From NCBI GenBank assembly GCA_025458985.1, contig JALORM010000116.1, positions 1 through 6,173 of the forward strand: a stretch of DNA of 6,173 nt, in the 5' to 3' direction. The notes beneath the pieces were generated by a model. It had not been told where the DNA came from and did not search any database. It saw nothing but the letters and a program-made list of their open reading frames with translations. The DNA is from Paracoccaceae bacterium. Its GTDB lineage: Bacteria > Pseudomonadota > Alphaproteobacteria > Rhodobacterales > Rhodobacteraceae. This document shows, in pieces, positions 1-3,853 of this stretch (position 1 is the stretch's first letter; each line of letters begins with the position of its first letter). The translations under genes and the position numbers were made by a program.

Positions 1-159
1 CAGCTCGTCGGGGACGCGCACCGCCACGTCGACGACGCGCCAGGTCCGCGACACCGAGGCATCGACCGGGGCCTCGTAGTAGGTGCGGTAGGTTCCGCCG
101 CAGGCGGCAAGGATAAGCGTGATCGCCAGGACCGCGATCGTCTTCAGACTGGTGCCCAT
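1..159 (-). CDS. Small lipoprotein, N-terminal part (gene runs off the left edge)
   Basis: This is the first 53 residues of a minus-strand gene; the reading frame stays open to the edge. The protein begins MGTSLKTIAVLAITLILAAC, a short signal peptide with one lysine, a hydrophobic core and a lipobox LAAC with Cys20 as the lipidation site. The next residues are Gly-Gly, not Asp, so outer-membrane sorting is expected (inference from the +2 rule). An AGGGAG ribosome-binding site lies 9 bases upstream of the ATG (169-174), which supports this start. The mature part contains SRTWRVVDVAVRVPDEL, which resembles Rhodobacteraceae lipoproteins of unknown function that I recall as DUF6778; that assignment is tentative because most of the protein is missing. 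It is divergent from the nucleoside hydrolase gene. No function can be inferred. Confidence 0.8.
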   Translation of the reverse strand, partial: MGTSLKTIAVLAITLILAACGGTYRTYYEAPVDASVSRTWRVVDVAVRVPDEL

Positions 160-182
160 GCGGACAGCTCCCTCTTTCCGGC

Positions 183-207
183 CGCGCCCGGACTTCGATC
201 CGGCGCG
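183..207 (-). other. Hairpin in the leader of the lipoprotein gene
   Basis: An inverted repeat pairs CCGGA (188-192) with TCCGG (199-203) around a 6-base loop. It extends by four more G-C pairs (183-186 with 204-207) after one bulged base at 187. It sits 9 bases upstream of the lipoprotein ribosome-binding site, so it would form in the 5' leader if transcription starts further upstream. The rest of the 160-330 divergent gap shows a lone TTGACC on the minus strand (215-210) without a good -10 partner, and no convincing promoter for either gene. The hairpin could be chance in G+C-rich DNA. Confidence 0.25.
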
Positions 208-330
208 CGGGTCAACCGGATTCGCCAATAGCACGCGGAAGTTAATCTAGTCCCCCCGAAATGCGTCAGTTGGGCGCAAGCTGGACAACTCTGTGGCCAT
301 CGGCCAGTCTCCGCCGGATCGCAACGCCGG

Positions 331-1281
331 ATGCCCGCCATGCCGCCACGCAGGATCGTGATCGACACCGACCCCGGCCAGGACGACGCCGTGGCGATCC
401 TGCTTGCGCTCGCCAGCCCCGACGAGATCGAGGTTCTGGGCATCACCGCGGTTGCCGGCAACGTGCCGCTGCCGCTGACCGCGCGCAACGCCCGCATCGT
501 CTGCGAGCTTGCCGGCCGGACGGATGTCCGGGTCTTCGCCGGCTGCGACGCGCCGATGTCGCGACCGCTGGTGACGGCCGAGCATGTCCACGGCAAGACC
601 GGGCTCGACGGTCCGGTACTGCCCGAGCCGACGATGCCGCTGGCCCCGGGCCACGCGGTCGACTTCCTGATCGAGACGCTGCGCACCGAACCGCCCGGCA
701 CGGTGACGCTCTGCCCGCTGGGGCCGCTCACCAACATCGCCACCGCCTTCGCCCGCGCGCCCGACATCGTCGGACGGGTGCGCGACATCGTCCTGATGGG
801 CGGGGCCTATTTCGAGGTCGGCAACATCACGCCTTCGGCCGAATTCAACATCTACGTCGACCCCGAGGCCGCGGACCTGGTGTTCCGGTCGGGCGTGCCG
901 CTGACCGTCATGCCGCTCGACCTGACGCACAAGGCGCTGACCAGCCGCGACCGGGTCGAGGCGTTCCGGGCGCTCGGCACCCCTGTCGGCCGCGCGGTCG
1001 CCGAATGGACCGACTTCTTCGAGCGCTTCGACAAGGAGAAGTACGGCTCGGCCGGCGCGCCGCTGCATGACCCCTGCGTGATCGCCTACCTGATCCGGCC
1101 CGAGCTGTTCTCGGGCCGGCACATCAACGTGGTGGTCGAGACCGAGGGCCGCTACACCACCGGCATGACGGTCGCCGACTGGTGGCGCGTGTCCGGGCGC
1201 GATCCGAACGCCCAGTTCATGCGCGACGTCGATGCCGAAGGGTTCTTCGCGCTTCTGGCCGAGCGGATCGGGCGGCTCTGA
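331..1281 (+). CDS. Nucleoside hydrolase (inosine/uridine-preferring family)
   Basis: A 316-residue enzyme of the calcium-dependent IUNH family, which cleaves the N-glycosidic bond of ribonucleosides to give free base and ribose for salvage; family length is about 310. The family signature DTDPGQDDAVAI is at residues 12-23, with D12, D14, D18 and D19 for calcium and catalysis, followed by AVAGN (N44). The ribose-binding set is at N165, E171 and N173 (GNITPSAEFN), and the active-site HDP motif is at H246-D247. These fit Crithidia enzyme residues N39, N160, E166, N168, H241 and D242 with an offset of 5. There is no signal peptide, so it is cytosolic. ATG codons at 331 and 340 are both possible starts and neither has a strong Shine-Dalgarno sequence. 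The stop overlaps the next gene by one base, indicating an operon with translational coupling. Base specificity (purine or pyrimidine) cannot be read from this sequence. Confidence 0.95.
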   Translation: MPAMPPRRIVIDTDPGQDDAVAILLALASPDEIEVLGITAVAGNVPLPLTARNARIVCELAGRTDVRVFAGCDAPMSRPLVTAEHVHGKTGLDGPVLPEPTMPLAPGHAVDFLIETLRTEPPGTVTLCPLGPLTNIATAFARAPDIVGRVRDIVLMGGAYFEVGNITPSAEFNIYVDPEAADLVFRSGVPLTVMPLDLTHKALTSRDRVEAFRALGTPVGRAVAEWTDFFERFDKEKYGSAGAPLHDPCVIAYLIRPELFSGRHINVVVETEGRYTTGMTVADWWRVSGRDPNAQFMRDVDAEGFFALLAERIGRL

Positions 1282-1751
1282 TGTCGAAAAGCCTTGCCCG
1301 GGTCGAACGCGCGCTGGCCGAGGCCGGGATCGCGGCGCGCATCCTCGAAATGCCGGGCGAGACCCGGACTGCCGAACAGGCGGCGGCAGCGGCCGGCTGC
1401 GCGCTGGATCAGATCGTGAAGTCGATCATCTTTGCGGGAACCGACGACGGACACATCCGGCTGTTCCTGACCGCCGGCGGCAACCGGGTGGACCCTGCCC
1501 GCGCCTCGGCGCTGGCTGGCACGCCGCTTGGCCGAGCGGATGCCGACCTCGTCCGGCAGGAGACGGGGTTTGCGATCGGCGGGGTGGCCCCGGTCGGACA
1601 CCTGTCGCCGGTCCGCGCCTGGTTCGACCCCCGCCTGATGGAGTTCCCGGTCGTCTGGGCCGCGGCCGGCACGCCCCGGCACATCTTCGCCGCCGCGCCG
1701 GCCGATCTGCTGCGCGCCAGCGGCGCCACGGTCGCCCCCTTCACGGCCTGA
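1281..1751 (+). CDS. YbaK/ProX-type aminoacyl-tRNA deacylase
   Basis: A 156-residue single-domain protein of the YbaK/EbsC/ProXp editing family. Members hydrolyse mischarged tRNA in trans, typically Cys-tRNA(Pro) or Ala-tRNA(Pro), in the cytosol. The conserved lysine of the family is seen as K47 in the segment DQIVKSIIF (44-51), matching catalytic K46 of Haemophilus YbaK. The substrate-pocket signature IGGVAPVGH is at 99-107, and the C-terminal strand region FPVVWAAAGTPRHIFAAAPADLL (122-144) is typical. The start is ATG 1281, whose A is the last base of the upstream TGA. A 33-codon upstream extension in this frame overlaps the hydrolase gene and looks nothing like the family. Expression probably depends on coupling to the hydrolase, since only a weak CGGGCGG-like ribosome-binding site is visible. 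Which mischarged tRNA it edits cannot be decided here. Confidence 0.9.
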   Translation: MSKSLARVERALAEAGIAARILEMPGETRTAEQAAAAAGCALDQIVKSIIFAGTDDGHIRLFLTAGGNRVDPARASALAGTPLGRADADLVRQETGFAIGGVAPVGHLSPVRAWFDPRLMEFPVVWAAAGTPRHIFAAAPADLLRASGATVAPFTA

Positions 1752-1794
1752 CCCTGGCGCCCAGCGGCACGCGCGGCACGGGTGCGCTGCTGCC

Positions 1795-1813
1795 ATGTGA
1801 AAAAGTTTCACAT
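1795..1813. promoter_or_regulatory. Perfect 19-bp dyad, putative operator 1
   Basis: ATGTGAAA-AAG-TTTCACAT is a perfect inverted repeat with 8-bp arms and a 3-bp centre (centre at 1804). It ends 5 bases before the -35 element of the predicted promoter for the DUF2852 gene. This is where an activator, or one arm of a looping repressor, would bind. The odd-length centre and AT-rich arms stand out against the G+C-rich surroundings. The regulator is unknown to me; the spacing fits neither CRP/FNR nor PpsR. Confidence 0.7.
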
Positions 1814-1818
1814 CGACC

Positions 1819-1846
1819 CTTGAACCCGGTCCGGCGCTTCCCATCT
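1819..1846 (+). promoter_or_regulatory. RpoH (sigma-32-like) heat-shock promoter
   Basis: The -35 element reads CTTGAAC (1819-1825), preceded by CC so that the full element is CCCTTGAA. The -10 element reads TCCCATCT (1839-1846) after a 13-bp gap. The classical sigma-32 consensus is CCCTTGAA, a spacer of about 13-17, then CCCCATNT, so only the first C of the -10 box differs. Transcription would start near 1852-1854, giving a leader of about 40 bases to the ATG at 1894. Rhodobacter sphaeroides, for example, has two RpoH factors (RpoHI and RpoHII) with overlapping promoters for heat and singlet-oxygen responses; which applies here cannot be told. There is no obvious competing sigma-70 promoter in the gap. 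Confidence 0.65.
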
Positions 1847-1851
1847 GAGGG

Positions 1852-1870
1852 ATGTAAATGAAGTTCACAT
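1852..1870. promoter_or_regulatory. Imperfect 19-bp dyad, putative operator 2
   Basis: ATGTAAATGAAGTTCACAT has the same length and ends as the perfect dyad at 1795-1813 and matches it at 14 of 19 positions. The shared design is ATGTRAA-N5-TTCACAT. Its centre (1861) is 57 bp from that of the first site. It covers the predicted transcription start of the RpoH-like promoter, a typical place for a repressor. It also contains an in-frame ATG (1858) that I regard as operator sequence, not as the gene start. Confidence 0.6.
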
Positions 1871-1893
1871 CAGCCGCCGACCGGAGAATGCCA

Positions 1894-2316
1894 ATGACCA
1901 CCGCAACCGACACGACCCCCTTCCCGCGCCAGTCCTGGTTCGGACGGGCCGAAACCTGGCTCGACGACCGAGGCAAGGGCGCCTGGATCGCCGCCATGGT
2001 CCTGGGGTTCATCTTCTTCTGGCCCGTCGGCCTTGCCGTGCTGGCCTACATGATCTGGAGCAAGCGCATGTTCAACGGAAACTGCAGCACCCGCCGGTGG
2101 AGCCACGCCGCCCACAGCTTCAAGTCCTCGGGCAACAGCGCCTTCGACGCCTACAAGGCCGAGACTCTGCGCCGCCTGGAAGAAGAGCAGACGGCCTTCG
2201 AGGCCTTCCTCCAGCGGCTGCGCGATGCCAAGGACAAGTCCGAGTTCGACCAGTTCATGGACGAGCGCGCCCGCACCGCGCGGACCGACCGCTCCGAAGG
2301 TCCGGTCGAGATCTGA
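1894..2316 (+). CDS. DUF2852-type membrane protein
   Basis: A 140-residue protein resembling the alphaproteobacterial DUF2852 family, whose function is unknown. It has a short polar N-terminus, one strongly hydrophobic helix at about residues 30-54 (ending GLAVLAYMIWSKRMF), then the family-typical stretch SGNSAFDAYKAETLRRLEEE (79-98) and a charged amphipathic helix with coiled-coil character to about residue 125. It probably sits in the inner membrane with the C-terminal domain on the side of the Lys-Arg cluster (57-58), the cytoplasm by the positive-inside rule. The start at 1894 is chosen because GGAG (1883-1886) lies 7 bases upstream. Upstream in-frame ATGs at 1858 and 1888 fall in the operator and next to that ribosome-binding site. 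The promoter looks RpoH-dependent, suggesting an envelope stress role (inference only). Confidence 0.85.
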   Translation: MTTATDTTPFPRQSWFGRAETWLDDRGKGAWIAAMVLGFIFFWPVGLAVLAYMIWSKRMFNGNCSTRRWSHAAHSFKSSGNSAFDAYKAETLRRLEEEQTAFEAFLQRLRDAKDKSEFDQFMDERARTARTDRSEGPVEI

Positions 2317-2337
2317 CCTTGAGATCCAACGGCCAGT

Positions 2338-2351
2338 CCGTCCGCGGACGG
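2338..2351. other. Perfect 14-bp palindrome
   Basis: CCGTCCGCGGACGG is a self-complementary sequence 21 bases after the DUF2852 stop codon. In RNA it can form only a 5-bp stem with a CGCG loop. It may be a protein-binding site or a minor part of the 3' end structure upstream of the larger hairpin at 2366-2390. Palindromes of this length do arise by chance in G+C-rich DNA. Confidence 0.35.
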
Positions 2352-2365
2352 GGAGCATGATCACC

Positions 2366-2394
2366 GAAGGGGGCACAGGCTGCCCCCTTCTCTT
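2366..2394 (+). terminator. Hairpin terminator or attenuator between the DUF2852 and RDD genes
   Basis: GAAGGGGGCA (2366-2375) pairs perfectly with TGCCCCCTTC (2381-2390) around a 5-base loop, a very stable 10-bp stem. It is followed by the pyrimidine run TCTT, a poor but not absent U-tract. It lies 50 bases after the DUF2852 stop and 21 bases before the RDD start, so it would end or attenuate the heat-shock transcript before the RDD gene. No clear separate promoter for the RDD gene is visible, which favours partial read-through. Confidence 0.65.
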
Positions 2395-2414
2395 GCCGAG
2401 ACAGGAGCCCTCCG

Positions 2415-2855
2415 ATGACCTACGCCCTGCCCGATCCTCATGCCCAGGCCGAATTCTACGGCGACCTGCCCATGAAGCGCTTCGTCGCCTGGCTGGTCGA
2501 CGGGGTGATGATTCTCGGGCTGTGCCTTCTGGCGCTGCCCATCACCTTCTTCCTTGGCCTCTTCTTCTTTCCGCTCCTGTGGCTGGTGCTGGGGTTCCTC
2601 TACCGCTGGGTCACCCTTTCGGGCCGGTCGGCCACCTGGGGCATGCGCCTCGTGGCGATCGAATTCCGGCGCAGCGACGGCGCGCGATTCGACACCGGTA
2701 CCGCCTTCGCGCACACGCTGATCTATACCGTCGCCATGGCCACGCTTCTGCTTCAGGCCCTGTCGGTCGCGCTGATTCTGATCTCGGCCCGGCGCCAGAG
2801 CCTTGCCGACCACCTGCTCGGCAGCGCGGCGATCAACCGGGCCGCGGCGCATTAG
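2415..2855 (+). CDS. RDD-family integral membrane protein
   Basis: A 146-residue inner-membrane protein of the RDD family, named for a conserved Arg and two Asp. Arg22 and Asp29 are seen in MKRFVAWLVDGVMI at the start of the first helix, and the second Asp in the C-terminal RRQSLADHLLGSAAI segment (Asp132). The family's G-T-G-K/R-like turn appears as GRSATWGMRLVAIEF (70-84). Hydrophobic helices lie at about 25-47, 48-64 and 100-124. The start is supported by AGGAG (2403-2407) 7 bases upstream of the ATG. The family has no general function; some members act in Na+/H+ transport, but nothing here shows that. It follows the DUF2852 gene on the same strand beyond a hairpin, and the two may form an attenuated operon. 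Confidence 0.88.
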   Translation: MTYALPDPHAQAEFYGDLPMKRFVAWLVDGVMILGLCLLALPITFFLGLFFFPLLWLVLGFLYRWVTLSGRSATWGMRLVAIEFRRSDGARFDTGTAFAHTLIYTVAMATLLLQALSVALILISARRQSLADHLLGSAAINRAAAH

Positions 2856-2875
2856 GCATGGCCGCGCCTTGGGGC

Positions 2876-2904
2876 TTCACAGACGCCGGGCGCCTTGCTA
2901 GCGT
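2876..2904 (+). promoter_or_regulatory. Candidate sigma-70 promoter of bpt
   Basis: TTCACA (2876-2881, five of six bases of TTGACA) is followed by a 17-bp spacer and TAGCGT (2899-2904, three of six bases of TATAAT). The spacing is ideal and weak -10 boxes are common in G+C-rich alphaproteobacteria. It would start transcription near 2910, giving a leader of about 34 bases. It lies in the 88-bp gap between the RDD stop and the bpt start. The match is suggestive, not conclusive. Confidence 0.4.
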
Positions 2905-2909
2905 TTGCG

Positions 2910-2922
2910 CTGACGTCGTCAG
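2910..2922. promoter_or_regulatory. 13-bp palindrome at the predicted bpt transcription start
   Basis: CTGACG-T-CGTCAG is a perfect inverted repeat with 6-bp arms around one base. It coincides with the expected start point of the candidate promoter just upstream, so it could be an operator. Arms this close cannot make a stable RNA hairpin, which favours a DNA-binding role if it has any. Chance is a real alternative. Confidence 0.35.
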
Positions 2923-2943
2923 GAAACCTGCGTCCCGAGGCCC

Positions 2944-3783
2944 ATGCGCCATACACTTCCCATCGCGCCCCAGTTCTACGTCACGGCGCCCCAGGCTTGC
3001 CCCTATCTTCCGGGCCGGATGGAACGGAAGCTGTTCACCGCGCTTCAGGGCGAGGCGGCAGAGCGTCTGAACGACACCCTGTCCAAGCAGGGCTTCCGGC
3101 GGTCGCAGAACGTGCTCTACCGTCCGTCCTGCGCGGACTGCCAGGCCTGCCTGTCGGCGCGGATCCGGGTCGCCGACTTCGAGGCCACGCGCAGCCAGAA
3201 GCGCGCGCAGCGCCGCAACGCGCACCTCAGGCGCGAGCCCACCAGCCCCTGGGCGACCGAAGAGCAATACGCCCTCTTCCGGCGCTATCTCGACAGCCGC
3301 CATGCCGACGGCGGCATGGCCGACATGGACATCTTCGAGTTCGCCGCGATGATCGAGGAGACGCCGGTCAAGAGCCGCGTCGTCGAATACTCGGCCGATC
3401 CCGGCCCGGGCGAGCGCCGCCGGCCGCTGGCGGCGGTCTGCCTGACCGACGTGCTCGATGACGGCGTCTCGATGGTCTATTCGTTCTACGACCCCGAACG
3501 CGAGAAGGACTCGCTCGGGACCTACATCATCCTCGACCATGTCGAGATCGCCCGCGCGGCGGGCCTTCCTTACGTCTACCTCGGCTACTGGGTGCCGGGG
3601 TCGAGCAAGATGGGCTACAAGGCGCGCTTCTCGGCGCTCGAGATCTACAAGGGCGGCCGCTGGCAGGACATCGGCGACCCCGACGACCATTCGGGATCGA
3701 CCCACCCGCTGTCAGTGGACCCGATCGCCGAGCAGGTTGCGAAGATCACGCTGCCCGACACCCGGCCAATCGGCAAGGCCTGA
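2944..3783 (+). CDS. bpt: Aspartate/glutamate leucyltransferase (Bpt; N-end rule pathway)
   Basis: A 279-residue cytosolic enzyme of the ATE/Bpt family. Bpt transfers leucine from Leu-tRNA to proteins with N-terminal Asp or Glu, marking them for ClpS-ClpAP degradation; older annotations call it arginyl-tRNA-protein transferase. The N-terminal ATE domain has the conserved cysteines C19 (ACPYLPGR, 18-25) and C63, C66 and C69 (YRPSCADCQAC, 59-69). The C-terminal GNAT-like domain has DGVSMVYSFYDPE and YVYLGYWVPGSSKMGYKARF, which are near-invariant in the family. Length is close to the usual size of about 250-280. The start is fixed by homology (MRHTLPIAPQFYVT); GAGG lies only 3 bases before the ATG, so the ribosome-binding site is poor. 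It converges on the TRAP permease gene. Confidence 0.95.
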   Translation: MRHTLPIAPQFYVTAPQACPYLPGRMERKLFTALQGEAAERLNDTLSKQGFRRSQNVLYRPSCADCQACLSARIRVADFEATRSQKRAQRRNAHLRREPTSPWATEEQYALFRRYLDSRHADGGMADMDIFEFAAMIEETPVKSRVVEYSADPGPGERRRPLAAVCLTDVLDDGVSMVYSFYDPEREKDSLGTYIILDHVEIARAAGLPYVYLGYWVPGSSKMGYKARFSALEIYKGGRWQDIGDPDDHSGSTHPLSVDPIAEQVAKITLPDTRPIGKA

Positions 3784-3808
3784 TCCGGCCGGGGATGCCC
3801 CGCCCGGA
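3784..3808. terminator. Strong hairpin between convergent genes, possible two-way terminator
   Basis: Immediately after the bpt stop, TCCGGCCGGGG pairs with CCCCGCCCGGA around the loop ATG, ten pairs of eleven with one C-C mismatch. No T-run follows on either strand, so it is not a textbook intrinsic terminator; it may act with Rho or protect the 3' end. The remaining gap to the permease stop (3809-3853) is very G+C-rich and holds only a weak further dyad, GCCCT (3824-3828) with AGGGC (3841-3845). Confidence 0.4.
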
Positions 3809-3853
3809 CACCGCGGTTCCCCCGCCCTCGCCCCGCGCGCAGGGCCCGCACCC

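Noticed and set aside
247..1122. Long antisense and alternative-frame open frames over the hydrolase, bpt and permease genes
   Set aside because: They are rich in Arg, Gly, Pro and Ala, lack domains, and arise because G+C-rich DNA has few stop codons; the opposite frames carry clear family motifs.
1752..1794. Terminator after the YbaK-type gene
   Set aside because: Only weak, interrupted pairing (CAGCGGCA with TGCGCTG) and no T-run are visible, so I do not call it.
1795..1813. CRP/FNR-type site (TGTGA...TCACA)
   Set aside because: The half-sites look like CRP, but the spacer is 7 bases where CRP needs 6, and the second site has only TGTAA on its left arm.
1795..1870. PpsR/CrtJ sites (TGT-N12-ACA), plausible in a photosynthetic Rhodobacteraceae
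   Set aside because: Both dyads have 11 bases between TGT and ACA, not 12, and no photosynthesis gene is near.
3299..3320. Inverted repeat GCCATGCC-N6-GGCATGGC inside bpt
   Set aside because: It encodes the ordinary stretch HADGGMAD in a G+C-rich coding frame; a chance dyad is the simpler explanation.
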